64,000 bases of DNA from Chrysogorgia sp. JL179-B06 (GCA_035772405.1 JAYKKM010000437.1:8464501-8528500); one strand, 5' to 3'. Counted from the stretch's first letter, positions 51,567 to 62,084 are shown. Made by a program: numbers and translations. Notes: a model not told the origin generated them from the sequence alone.

Positions 51567-51903
51567 CGTCTTGCCAGTCGCGATAGAAACGCTCTCTTTC
51601 TTCGGTAGGCCATTGATGAGTTAAATCATGTAGCTGCGAATCCTCATTTGCCAACATTTCCACAAGAGGCTCGTCGTTATTCCAGTCAAGCAAAAAATGT
51701 TCTCTTTGTCCCGGCGTCCAGGAATCGGTAAGGTTCGCAGCAAGACCCATTTGTTCGTTTTCCATACCCCATTCCAGCAAACGGCTAATAATTTCCACTT
51801 TCCTCTCAAACACTAAGCCTTGCTCAAACTCGTTCAACACATATAGGTTTTCCAAAGTTGTAAGCTCAGTAACTGTTTGACATTCAGATATTTTTACGTC
51901 CAT
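51559..51903 (-). CDS. 114-aa TIR-encoded protein, right copy
   Basis: Identical in translation to the left copy (35854-36198). Here the gene leads directly into the intact end of the polymerase frame: its TGA overlaps the polymerase ATG by 8 bases in the +1 frame. It may be the first part of a bicistronic or alternatively spliced polymerase transcript. Identity of both copies suggests recent TIR homogenisation. Confidence 0.65.
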   Translation of the reverse strand: MDVKISECQTVTELTTLENLYVLNEFEQGLVFERKVEIISRLLEWGMENEQMGLAANLTDSWTPGQREHFLLDWNNDEPLVEMLANEDSQLHDLTHQWPTEERERFYRDWQDDV

Positions 51904-52098
51904 ATCTAAACAACAATGTTTTTGTTAAGTTTACTCACATATAATAAAGTTTATATAAAGTTTGTTAAACAACATACCTTTTAAAGTTGAAAGCAAGTCT
52001 TGCAAAACAATCCTTCTCACGAAACGTCAAAATATATTCAGTAAAGTTCTCTCTGTGAAAGCTGTGAACAATATACTGAGTAGCATCTATATCCTCAC

Positions 52099-52104
52099 TT
52101 TATA
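52099..52104 (-). promoter_or_regulatory. TATA box of right TIR gene and polymerase
   Basis: TATAAA on the minus strand is the mirror of 35653-35658. It lies upstream of the 114-aa gene and the polymerase frame, with the palindrome array behind it. Confidence 0.55.
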
Positions 52105-52436
52105 CTCACAGTTCAAAGGTAACGTTACCTCATTACTTACTTTCGGGGATGACGTCATCAGGCGCCGTAACAAGGTAACGTTACCTTGAGTGACGTCACC
52201 CTTGTAACGAGGTAACGTTCGGGCGTATGAATACTAAGGTAACGTTATCTCCAGGTAACGTTACTTACTTTCGGGGATGACGTCATCAGGCGCCGTAACA
52301 AGGTAACGTTACCTAGAGTGACGTCACCCTTGTAACGAGGTAACGTTACTTCGTCCAAAGGGTAACGTTACTTCCGGCGCCAAACGTGCAATGCATTGTG
52401 GGGCGCATGCCAGATGGGGGGGGGGGGTAATCTACT

Positions 52437-52442
52437 GTGGGA
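52437..52442. repeat. Polinton target-site duplication, right (GTGGGA)
   Basis: Identical to 35316-35321. Confidence 0.9.
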
Positions 52443-53162
52443 GAACATCGATACCTCTACCTAGTTGCATTATTCCGTCCATCAAACGGAAAACATGGCT
52501 CAAGATACTTGGAGTTACCCTTGAGGAAATACCAGAAAATTGGGATAGACACTTCGAAGAGATGCTCAAAAAAGCGAGTGGAAGAATGTACATTTTACGA
52601 GTGTGTAAATATTATGGTTTTACAACAAAGCAGTTAGAACTTCTCTTTCAGAGTTTAATAATGTCATTATTCACCTTTGGAATTGAACTTTGGGGAGGAG
52701 CATCCTATACTAAATACATCAGTCAGATTGATAAGTTTGTAAATCGTGCATACCGTAATAGGTACGTAACAGAGAAATTTTAGAGAAATAATAAATAAGA
52801 GAGACAAGAGGTTATGGAATAAAATATTAGATGATGGAAATAATGCATTAAGAGAACTTTTACCCAACAAATTAAATCGAACTTTAAGGCAAAGGGGACA
52901 TGACTTTGAACTGCCTTTAGTGAAAACTGAAAGATTTAAAAAATCTTTTGTAAATAGATGTCTTTTCAATTTTATCTAGTGTATGATATTTTAATAATTT
53001 TTAACAATACTGTAGAATTTTACTAGTTTTATTAAATTATTGATGTAAACAACTAATGAAGAAAAATAGACCACATATCTTATTTTTTATAATTCCATGT
53101 AAACTCGGACGTGTGTTTCGAGCATTGATTAATAAAGACTATTATTATTATTATTATTATTA
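52443..53162 (+). pseudogene. LINE reverse transcriptase, right part, with 3' tail
   Basis: The frame entered from 35321 continues with RTSIPLPSC, then the LKILGVTLEEIPENWDRHFE thumb block and LFTFGIELWGGASY. It stops at TAG about 52783. A second frame from about 52785 (INKRDKRLWNKILDD to CLFNFI, stop 52979) is the shifted C-terminus. The element ends in an (ATT)n tract at about 53141-53162, as many LINEs do. Confidence 0.75.
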
Positions 53163-53265
53163 AGCCTCTGAGTGGCTTGTCCAAGCGATGGCTCGTAAAT
53201 CCAACAAAACAGGGTCCGCCGCTACTTTCGGGATTCTGGTGAGTTTGAGATCGTTCTCAGTTCAA

Positions 53266-53667
53266 TTATACTATCTTAGCCTCGTGATCAAAACTTGTCC
53301 CGCTTTTCACAATTTGGGTCTTTTTGCAGTTCGGGTCTTTCCTGCAGAACGGACCACACATTAATTTTCCATACTGACAGCATTTGCACAATCGATCATG
53401 AAGATAGCAAGCAGCACTAGCCAGTAGACAACATCCGCTGTAGTTACTGCAACAACCCCAGTCGCTACCGTAAAGATACCATCCAGCATAGTACGTTATC
53501 CCCCAACCATACGTTTTGCACGACTGTCTTGGACCATCTGTACGTCTCCAAGCGACTTCCTTGAAAGCATTATTGTTCCCTAAGGTACTTCGGCGTGTTA
53601 TGCTGTGTCCAAAGCCCCAACAATCAACGACAAACAACAAACTGATGAACAAACGTAAGATATCCAT
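53266..53667 (-). CDS. secreted cysteine-rich protein
   Basis: This is a 133-residue protein with a signal peptide (residues 1-18, MDILRLFISLLFVVDCWG). A Cys-rich domain follows with YGWGITYYAGWYLYGSDWGCC, CCLLASAACYLHDRLCKCC and CGPFCRKDPNC segments. The pattern is reminiscent of compact disulfide-rich secreted proteins; the CY.HD.LC word recalls phospholipase A2-type folds but lacks the full motif. No enzymatic role is claimed. It is intronless here. It may be a host gene of cnidarians or one exon of it. Confidence 0.6.
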   Translation of the reverse strand: MDILRLFISLLFVVDCWGFGHSITRRSTLGNNNAFKEVAWRRTDGPRQSCKTYGWGITYYAGWYLYGSDWGCCSNYSGCCLLASAACYLHDRLCKCCQYGKLMCGPFCRKDPNCKKTQIVKSGTSFDHEAKIV

Positions 53668-53739
53668 TTAAGCAAACTGAAAAAGAATAAAGTAAATGGT
53701 TTGAACCTAGGAGTATCGTTACGGATTTGTAAAGTTGAT

Positions 53740-53830
53740 CGTCCACGTTGTTGCAGTCTTGAGAAAGACTGTTGTTAGTGAGTGACGTTTCGACGGCCTC
53801 AGCGGCGGTCATCTTCAGAGTCAAGTAAAG
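53740..53830 (-). repeat. Penelope-like terminal repeat with hammerhead-like core
   Basis: On the minus strand CTGAAGA (53812-53818) is followed by a helix II-like stem GACCGCC/GGCCGTC, then GAAAC (53787-53791). This is the arrangement of the hammerhead ribozymes known in Penelope-like elements. No Penelope ORF is adjacent, so it is a solo or truncated repeat. Short repeats around 53865-53990 contain GTTTGTGT(C/T)ATAAT twice. Confidence 0.5.
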
Positions 53831-53864
53831 CGTGTTTGTCAGGTTTGCCTATATATACGTCTGG

Positions 53865-54470
53865 TTCATTACGTCATCGTTTGTTTGTGTCATAATTAGT
53901 GTGAGTGGGTGTTGCGTCATGCGCGTGGGATAATATTGTTCGTCATCGGTTGTTTGTGTTATAATCATGTGAGTGGGTGAGTTAGGAATATTAATGCCCA
54001 ACAATAGCTTTAAAACGAGCCATAACAACATATTAATTTTGAAAAGAAAAATTTTAATACTAACGTTTCGTTACTAAACTCGGTGACAAATTACAATAAA
54101 GGTAGGAGGCATATATATAGCTAAACGGTTACATAAACAGAAAGTTACAAAGGAAATTAAAAGCGAGACGACGGAAGAACAAAGGACGTGTCATCACAGA
54201 TTGATAAACACACCACGATAAAGGAATAAATTAGAAAAGTGTCGGAAAAGATGTAATGTTGGCGTTAAGAATGATGTTACGAGTTTAGTAACGAAACGGT
54301 AGTATTAAAATTTTTCTTTTCAAAATTATGTTGTTATGGCTCTTTTTAAAGCTATTTTCTGGGCATTAATATTCCTAACTAAATTTAAGAGTAATCTAAA
54401 ATGCAATCTGATTGGCTACGCTACTCGCTATCTATTTGTTAATTAATTTAGTATCAACCAACTAGTGGTC
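53865..54470. other. no gene seen; inverted and direct repeats
   Basis: Holds two direct copies of a GTGTxATAAT..GTGAGTGGGTG module (53880 and 53955). Two facing copies of a TTTGAAAAGAAAAATTTTAA-like block occur at 54035 and 54305 in inverse orientation, with TTTCGTTACTAAACTCG also inverted between them (54065/54285). The structure suggests a Penelope-associated foldback. Confidence 0.4.
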
Positions 54471-55200
54471 TATTACAAATTCGGCATTCTGATTGGCTGA
54501 GCTACCAGTGGTCTATTGGTGATAGACCACTGGTAGCGTTATCCAATAACAAACCTTCTTAAAACTGGAATATTCCTTCCTGACCAATCAGAAGCCACGA
54601 CATATATTCACGCTGCACAGCAAAACCTGAAATCTAGGCCAAACATAGCGTCCGCTAAAATTTATACACGAGTGATGAAATCAAGAAAACATTGGCCGGA
54701 AAGTAATGGAAAATTGTTCAGTTTGACATTATCTGATAAGAAAATGAATTCGCTTAGTATATCTACACCAAATTTGAAGCAAAATAATTACAATTACTCG
54801 TGTTTTGCGAGCGATTGTCGAGCTACTCTACATTTGAATGGGGAGACTTCTAGTATTCTACAAACAAAAAGGTGAAACTATCTGAAAATGTGGATTAATA
54901 GTTTGATAAGACTTTTTTACGTTAAAGAAAGGTTGTTTATGGTTGATACTAAAACAATTAGACAACTCGCCCTCGTTGTCTATGAGCAGTTAGTATAATT
55001 TCTGAGCTTAAACGAGTTATGATTGGCTGACTGGCCTGTAACCCTGAGACGATAGTCACTATCACATCATTAGAAATCATACTTGAAAAAGTGTTTTTTG
55101 TGACCAGCTTTATTCGTTTATTCGTTCCAGTCCCCTCTCGGAATCATCATTTTGATGTATGGTTTCTAAAACATGACGAATTGTTTTTCAAAATGGCGAC
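54440..55200. repeat. foldback elements; relative of 57617-58430
   Basis: A perfect hairpin GCTACCAGTGGTCTAT/ATAGACCACTGGTAGC is at about 54500-54537. From 54985 on, TTAGTATAATTTCTGAGC and CAGTCCCCTCTCGGAATCA match the arms of the large inverted repeat at 57617-58430. Confidence 0.5.
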
Positions 55201-55235
55201 TACACTATTACAGTGAGCTCTCTCTCTCTATATTT

Positions 55236-55339
55236 AACAATTAGACAACGAGCCCGCGTTTTCTATGAGCGGATAGTCAACGAGGCGTAGCCGAGTTGAC
55301 TATCGCTCATAGAAAACAAGAGCGAGTTGTCTAATTGTT
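55236..55339. repeat. palindromic MITE, 'AATTAGACAACGAG' family, copy 1
   Basis: AACAATTAGACAACGAG...CGAGTTGTCTAATTGTT arms enclose a GATAGTCAACGAGGC/GAGTTGACTATC centre. Copies at 56167 and 57259 show the same plan. Confidence 0.65.
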
Positions 55340-56160
55340 TTAGTATAAATTTACAACTTTCTAACCCAAGAAATAACTTTATTTCGCATTTTTCATGGAA
55401 AAAAAGTAAATATTCTTTCGAAATCACGCGACTTTTACCCCAGAGGTTTATATCAGCGGATAGTAACTCCTGTGATAGCCAATGAAAATTGAGGATTTGT
55501 GATATAAACTTGTCAATTTATACTAAATATATATATATATCTGGAGGGCTATCTGCCCGAGCAAAAAGTGAAGCCCAAGATGGCCGACTTTGCACGTCAG
55601 TTTCAGTCCCCTGCGCGACACTGTATACGTCAGATTTCTCACAAGATAGAACTGTCTAAGGGTGAGGAAGTTGTTTATCGTATAATTATTAGTATTTTTG
55701 CATCAGTTTTGATCGTAACTTAGTGTGTTTTTGAAAGCTGTCAAGCGTAAAGAAGAAATCGAGCATTGGATTTACAAATTATATCTAACACAGTTCAAAC
55801 TGTCTGTTTAAAATTTTTCAATTGGATATTCAGTTCAGGCCTGAAATTATACTATAACAATTAGTCAGCCTCAGTCTCGGCGGGGCTAAAACGCAGGTAG
55901 CGAGTGGGTCGTGTCTCTTTAGTATACCCAAAAGGTCGAAATGTGAAGAGGCGACTGGAACCAACCCAAAAACAACAAAGATCCTACCCCCCCGTCTAAT
56001 TAACGAGTTTTCTAAGGGCGCAAAAAGGCGGACTATGACGTAGGCTACCCGCTACCTGTTACCCGCGTTTTATCCCTGCCTCCTCAGTCTCGGTGATTAT
56101 CGTGATTATCGTTATTCACCGATAATCAGTTCGACTTCAGTTAATATTTGTTAATTGTTA
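55340..56160. other. no gene seen; older repeat copies
   Basis: Contains a half copy of the TACCCAAAAGGTCGA family (55918) and words shared with 57830-58020 (GTTTTTGAAAGCTGTCAAGC, AACACAGTTCAAACTGTCTG). No coding signal is seen. Confidence 0.35.
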
Positions 56161-56166
56161 ATTATT

Positions 56167-56262
56167 TAACAATTAGACAACGAGTCCGAGTTGTCTATGA
56201 GCGAATAGTCAACGAAGGCGAAGCCTGAGTTGACTATTCGCTCATAGACAACGAGGACGAGT
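56167..56262. repeat. palindromic MITE, 'AATTAGACAACGAG' family, copy 2
   Basis: Arms AACAATTAGACAACGAG-like and ACGAGGACGAG pair around GAATAGTCAACGAAGG/CTGAGTTGACTATTC. Confidence 0.6.
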
Positions 56263-56289
56263 ATACACCCTGTACCTAGATATATTAAT

Positions 56290-57250
56290 TTCGAGAAAAT
56301 AATCCATACACCGTGTAATTTTTAAAATAATTTCATTCAATTTTAATTACGCGCGAACTCACGCGACATCACATGACATGTGTTTACGTGTCAGACGTCA
56401 GTCAGTGTCAAAAGCAAACCGTTTGGTGTTAACATGTCCATAAAACATTCGTAAGAAAGGATTTCTTCTTAAAAGTTATCAAAGAAACGACTACCACGGG
56501 AACAACAGTTCAACTGGAAAGTGGAAACAATCATGCCTAGTTGTTCTTAAAGATTGACACTGTGCAGCCATGGAAATTGAACGATTGTGGAACTTGCATC
56601 TAGATTCTAGATATTTGTGGCTTGGTTTTCAACGCGAAGCTGGGCAGAGTTAGCCTGATTAGTTGTTTCAAGTGCTGAAGACGTTGGCGGTGATGGTTGC
56701 ATAAGGTCTGGTTTGCTGTAAGTAGAGCTGCAGCGACTAGACCGAATGGAAGGATTGCTCTCGGCCGAGACGAAGCGACTTAGAATATTCGACATGTTTT
56801 CCTTCTGCTGGAAAAAGCCCTCGAGCTGTACGTACGACTGAATGGAGAGATCAGATTTGTGACCAGTGACAGTCTTGGTGTGCCTAGCCTCTATGTTGTG
56901 GTCGTACAAAACTGTGACAGACGTTTTTCTAGAGTTTTTCTAGTGCAAACTGACGAATATGTTGTGTTATTTAATCACTCGTGAGCGGCAAGTAAAAACA
57001 GTTTATATTTCGTATCTTATACCATTAAAAATCTTCATGCCATATTTTGTGGCCGTTTTAGTTTTTCTCAGCGATAAAATTTTCTATCAAACTCTCCAAA
57101 AATTCCTCGGAAACGTCTGCAAAACAGAGTTTACTGCAATATTTTTTCAGGTTTGTTTTTCATTTTTCCCAAACGTTGTCTATCACGAATAGACAACGGT
57201 TGAGTAGCCAATCAAAATGCAGCATTTGTAATAGACAATGGTTGGGTGTA
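56290..57250. other. no gene confirmed
   Basis: A 100-codon minus frame (56607-56909) is Ser/Thr-rich with [19 protein letters not shown] and lacks known domains. It has no supporting features and is left uncalled. The stretch 57170-57240 repeats GTTGTCTATCACGAATAGAC and is related to 57495-57560. Confidence 0.3.
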
Positions 57251-57258
57251 TACTAATT

Positions 57259-57366
57259 AACAATTAAAAAACTCGTCCTCGTTGTCTATGATCGAATAGT
57301 CAACGAAGGCGAAGCCTGAGTTGACTAATCACTCATAGACAACGAGGACGAGTTGTCTAATTGTTT
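57259..57366. repeat. palindromic MITE, 'AATTAGACAACGAG' family, copy 3
   Basis: ACTCGTCCTCGTTGTCTATG and CATAGACAACGAGGACGAGT are perfect inverse arms around GTCAACGAAGGCGAAGCCTGAGTTGAC. Confidence 0.65.
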
Positions 57367-57616
57367 TAGTAGAAACAAATTAGTGGACTATTACAAATCA
57401 TGCATTCTCCAAAAAATTATCCAAAAACTCATCTGAAACCTCCCCAAAACGCGGAGAGTTTTCTGCCATGCATTGTTTTGAGCGCGTTTCCCAAACGTTG
57501 TCTATCACGAATAGACAACGGTTGAGTAGCCAATCAGAATGCAGCATTTGTAATAGACCATGGTCAGTTTCTACAAACTACTCATAGACAACTCGGACTC
57601 GTTGTCTAATTGTTAA

Positions 57617-58430
57617 TTAGTATAATTTCTGAGCTTAAACGAGTTCTGATTGGCTGACTAGCGCGGTAACTATCACTATCACTAGAAATCATACTTGAAA
57701 ACGTGTTTTTTGTGACCAGGCTAAATTTATTCGTTGCAGTCCCCTTGAAATCATCATTTTGATGCATGGTTTCTAAAAAATGACGAATTTTAACTATATT
57801 ATCAGTAACTAAAAATTCTTCGAAAAGGCTCAAAAACTTAGCATAAAGATATTGTATATATTCGTTAGTGTGTTTTTGAAAGCTGTTAAGCGTGAAGTAA
57901 AATCGAGCATTGGATTTACTAACAGTACTTTTTGTACTGATTAGGCTATCCTGTTTAAATAGTCGTAAATAATAATAATAAATTATATCTAACACAGTTC
58001 AAACTGTCTGTTTAAAACTTCTCAATTGTACTAAAACAATTAGTCACCTCCTGTAAGAGTTAACACTAACGGTCAAAACGGACGTAAAAATACACATAAT
58101 TATACGATAAACAACTTCATCACCCTTAGACAGTTCTATCTTGAGAGAAATCTGATATATACAACTGTCTTTATGCTACGTTTTTGAGCCTTTTCGACTG
58201 ACGATTTTTTAGTTATAATAATATAGTCGCCATTTTAAAAAAAAATCTTCATGTTTTAGAAACCATACATCAAATGATGATTCCGAGAGGGGACTGGAAC
58301 GAATAAATTCAGTCTGGAATACAAAAAAGGCTTTTAATTACAAGTATGATGTGCTACGCGGTGACTATCATCTCAGAGTTACTGGCCAGTCAGCCAATCA
58401 GAACTCGTTTAAGCTCAGAAATTATACTAA
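57617..58430. mobile_element. 814-bp inverted-repeat element
   Basis: Ends TTAGTATAATTTCTGAGC and GCTCAGAAATTATACTAA are perfect inverses. The match continues inward through TTAAACGAGTTCTGATTGGC and, with gaps, through CAGTCCCC and TGGTTTCTAAAA words. No transposase is seen. 54985-55840 is a second, truncated relative. Confidence 0.6.
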
Positions 58431-58574
58431 GAGGTGATAGTTATTACTCGGACTTCGCCCTCATCAAATATCATCTGATAGAAATTTTGAGCTCTTTATC
58501 TAATTTTTCCTCAGGCCGGGTATAACACGAAAATTTATCGGTGGATTAACCTATACTATTGAATACAGGATAAT

Positions 58575-58870
58575 TCTGGACTTGAGCGGGATTTGAACTC
58601 TCACCTTCATGCATGATTCCGGTTCGCTGCTCTACCAATGAACGTTCGTCTACTTAATAGTTAATCATGGTCGATAAATTGTCACGTTATCCTGCGACTA
58701 CAAAAGCCCTCACTCTTGAACCGGAGGATGATTCTGAAATAGAATCAAAACACTACACATCCGTACAGATGATCATGAGCGTTAAGTTGTCGCGAAATAA
58801 CGAAATAACTGTTCCCAGTTGACGCGGTATCAAGGTGCGAATTCAAATCCCGCGTTCGAGTCAACAATTT
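58575..58870. repeat. tRNA-like SINE fragments
   Basis: On the minus strand GTTCATTGGTAGAGCAGCGA (A-box region) is followed by GAGTTCAAATCCCGCT (B-box region). A second B-box-like AATTCAAATCCCGC on the plus strand is at about 58839. The stems are imperfect, so no tRNA gene is called. Confidence 0.45.
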
Positions 58871-58997
58871 TCCTATTCTCAATAGTGTATGTTATTTTTT
58901 GTTACCTGTTGTTATTTTTTAAGGCTTTTAATGGTCTTCTTTATAGTTGACAAGAAACGCTACCAGCCGTAAAATTAACTGTCTGGCAAACTAGAGC

Positions 58998-59462
58998 AGC
59001 GAGCAACCCAAGTGTAATAAGTTTTGTTCCTCATCAATGTAGAACAGTAACTTATCAACGATCCTTCATTGTGAGAGTAACTAGAACTTGGAACATATTA
59101 CCTGACTTTTTAAGATTCAAAACACTCAACTTTAGTTCATTTAAGAAAACCTTACTTGAATACTACTATGACGCTCTTTATTCCATCTATAACCAGGACG
59201 ATCCATGTACGTGGAAATCCATTTGTCTAAAATGTAACTGGGCAGCCTCGAGAAATCCCTCACTCGTTGTTGTTGATTTTTGCCACAGACTTTTCTTTTC
59301 ACCTTAGTTAATGTGCTTATTTATGTAAATATAGTTTAAATATATTATATATTTTAAATTTTACACGGGGCCACAGACAGTATTGGCGTAAGCTGTAGTG
59401 GTATCCTTGCCAGACTTATATTTTATATGTTAATATGACGAATCGTAATAAATAAATAAAAG
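58998..59462 (+). pseudogene. LINE C-terminal fragment with 3' tail
   Basis: The frame carries TYQRSFIVRVTRTWNILPD and FKTLNFSSFKKTLLEYY, the closing part of LINE reverse transcriptases, and stops at 59307. It ends in AATAAATAAATAAA at about 59449. It is 5'-truncated. Confidence 0.6.
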
Positions 59463-59610
59463 TATAATCATGTAGATTTTCATATATAAACTTAAATCAA
59501 GATCTGTTTCGCCTTATCAACTATCATGACGTATTCTATATAGGGACGTACTAACATTAAACCCCAAATGATCCTAAACCGTAAGACTTGAACCCTAAAC
59601 CCCCACCCCG

Positions 59611-60630
59611 TCGACTGGTGCGCACTAGAACCATGTTGAGCCCGCCAACACCACTAACCCAGCGGTGACATGTTCGTCGTAAAACAGTCGCAAAACGCTC
59701 GTAAATCTACCACATTATTTAAAAATATGTAAATATTTATTATCTTTAAACGCGCACGTGGAGAAGAGCGTTCATAGACCAGTAAATTTGATTTTGTCAT
59801 CGATAGTCAAAACGGATATGATATGCTGTGAGGTTTCAAAATATATTTGTGGACTGACAAAATATATTTGTCGAATGACAAATATATTTGTCGACTGAAA
59901 AAATACATTTGTCGACTGACAAAATAGTTTGCCGACTGAAACTGATATGCGCAATTTGCATAATATACATTTATGCAGTTAAGCATTTCTGTATTTGCCA
60001 ATTGCCATAGAACATTCGTAAAGTCACTTACTAGTCATAGATGCTTTTAAATAAGTGATAAAACGTGCTGCGTAGCCGCCAGTGTAGAAATACAAATCAA
60101 ATATTTCAGTAAAAAGGTTGGTGTACGGCCGAAATAGCTTGTAAGTAGTCTAACGTTTCGAGCGAAGGACCTTCGTCAGAGAGTGAAACGTAAAGTGATA
60201 TAATCACTCAGTTATTATTTCACAGTTTACGTGTTACTCTCTGACGAAAGGACTTCGCTCGAAACGTTAGACAACTTCCACACTATTTCGTAGACTTGCT
60301 CCAAATCAGTTTGCCTCTTGATTGTTTCGGGTTTGTTTAAAGACTGGTTTGTTTCGAGAATACAACCCGTCTTCTCGAAACAAACTCGTCGGCTTTGAAA
60401 CCAAACCACTCTCGAAACAAACCCGTCTTCTCGAAACAAAGAGGCAGAGCGGCAAGTCTAACTAGTCACTATTTCGGCAGTAACACCTACACAACACATT
60501 TCGCTTTCCGAGTTCCGACCGTTTGGCGAAATGATTCGTAATATTTACGACGAACATGTTACCGCTGGGTTAGTGGTGTTGGCGGCTCAACATGGTTCTG
60601 GCGACTACCATCTAGTGCGCACCCCGTCGT
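59611..60630. mobile_element. 1-kb TIR-bounded element related to 23674-25021
   Basis: TIRs of about 70 bp (AACCATGTTGAG, ACACCACTAACCCAGCGGT, ACATGTTCGTCGTAAA at the left; inverse at 60540-60625) bound the unit. The right TIR has a 13-bp insertion next to CTAGTGCGCAC. Inside are a short tandem array (59838-59942), an inverted hammerhead-like pair (about 60145-60270) and a CTCGAAACAAACCCGTCTT array (60350-60440). No ORF is supported. Confidence 0.55.
59838..59942. repeat. short tandem array, TTTGTCGACTGACAAAATA units
   Basis: Four to five degenerate units of about 21-23 bp. A shorter set of two occurs in the related element at 24067-24105. Confidence 0.6.
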
Positions 60631-60639
60631 CTCGCCAAC

Positions 60640-62080
60640 TTAATTGTCCAAACTCGTAGACTAATGTAGGATATAACCCTGTGATGCGCAGAACATGTCC
60701 ATATGCGATTTTGAGGCTGGTCGTGAGAGAGATGTGGCCGGCTATGATCGGCAGGCCCAAACAGGAAACCTTGCGTATGCAATTATTAGTACACGCATCG
60801 CATCTCCTGTCACCATGAATCAAGTTTCATCCACGCCAATTCGTTAACAGCCATTTCGGTATCGTTTGTTACTGCTAATAATTACGTGGATTATATGAAC
60901 AGCAAATATTAGAGTTGACACAACGATTATAATTTTGTGCCACTACATCCGGAATAAATTGCCATATAGTCATCGTATGACATGCAATGCATGACTAGCG
61001 TTACGCATGCATGCGTGCTTCGTTGTGTCCTACGTGTGACTAAATCGAACAACAATCTTGGCGTCCATACCATATATTAACTCATAAGAACGTAATTCAG
61101 AACTGTAACAACTGTGCAACTGAAAGCTAAGCACTATTTATAAAACTTACCTCAACTGTTCTGGTTCTCGAAAGCTGATACGCTTGTTTGTTAGCGTTCA
61201 GCAACAAAAAAAACCCAGAACAAACATAAGAAAATTCCCCAGTTTCAGCGCCTCGTCAACAATGGACAAAGTAACCTTTCGGGATTTTATTAGTCCTAAT
61301 TAACGTTGTCTCCTGATGTCTGTGGTTTGGTCTGTCGACCAAAATTATCGAACCGGAATTAATTACATATAGTTACGCATTTGCACATTGCGTAAACGAT
61401 ACTTGATAGCCACGGTTGGAAGCCTGTACTTTGGATTTTAGTCAAGGGATATGGTCAAGGTCAGCAGCTATGTAAACGACGTGATGCCGCGTTTCTAGGA
61501 TTTGGTGAATCGGTCTGATCTGTTAGATAAGGGGCCGAGTACATGAAGCGAGTTGGTCCAGTTAACCAGGATGAATGATTTTACCCGAAATCCCGGTGCC
61601 TATAGTAAATACACTGTTAAAGTGTCTATAAAGTGAAAAATTCGCCAGCATTTTTTTTGCTTCAACGGACAAAGTAGCACGGCAAGAGCGTACACTGAAA
61701 ATTTCAAGTGAATCTGCCTCATAGTCTTCGAGTTATCAACTCTCAAAGTTTGGCATGGCTAAATGTTTTTGGTGAAATCTGAAACGCACGGTTCATTGTC
61801 TTGTGACGTATGCAGGTGGACTATGACCATCTGCATACGTCATATACCACATATATTCAATGCCAGAGTATTTTGTAACGTTAAACTATGCCAATGGACA
61901 AACTTTGAGAGTTGATAGCTCGAAGACTATGCAGCAGATTCACTTGAAATTTTCAGTGAACGCTCCTGCCGTGCTACTTTGTTCGTTAAAGCAAAAAAAT
62001 GCTAGCGAATTTTTCGCTTCATAGACACTTTAAAGGAACACGCCACCCCCAAAACAAGTTATAATTTGTCGTCTTATATG
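60640..62080. repeat. gene-free stretch with an inverted repeat
   Basis: 61635-62030 forms an inverted repeat: AAGTGAAAAATTCGCxAGCA and ATTTCAAGTGAATCTGC at the left pair with their inverses at about 61938 and 62005. It is probably a MITE. The rest shows no coding signal. Confidence 0.5.
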
Positions 62081-62084
62081 AGAA

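Larger units (their letters stand above)
35322..52436. mobile_element. Polinton/Maverick DNA transposon, 17.1 kb, near complete
   Basis: The element starts AGTAGATTAC and ends GTAATCTACT, with 998/999-bp TIRs and a 6-bp duplication. It encodes the defining set: protein-primed DNA polymerase B, retroviral-type integrase, FtsK/HerA packaging ATPase, adenovirus-type protease, major and minor capsid proteins. In known Polintons the integrase inserts the element and the polymerase replicates it, and the capsid genes suggest a virus-like stage. Here integrase and morphogenesis genes are open. The polymerase begins late and is frameshifted near its end. TIRs look nearly identical apart from one base in a G-run, which points to a recent insertion. 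A 119-bp MITE has since inserted at 40465. Confidence 0.95.
51438..52436 (-). repeat. Polinton right TIR (999 bp)
   Basis: Inverted match to 35322-36319, with one extra G in the terminal run. It holds the same palindrome array (about 52118-52409), TATA box (52099-52104), 5'UTR intron, 114-aa gene and polymerase start. Confidence 0.95.

Noticed and set aside
59838..59942. CRISPR-like array
   Set aside because: Units are degenerate and contiguous without unique spacers, and the DNA is eukaryotic.
59605..60629. 9-bp target duplication ACCCCGTCG around the 1-kb element
   Set aside because: Aligning the two ends shows that part of this word belongs to the terminal inverted repeat itself, so it is not independent evidence of a duplication.
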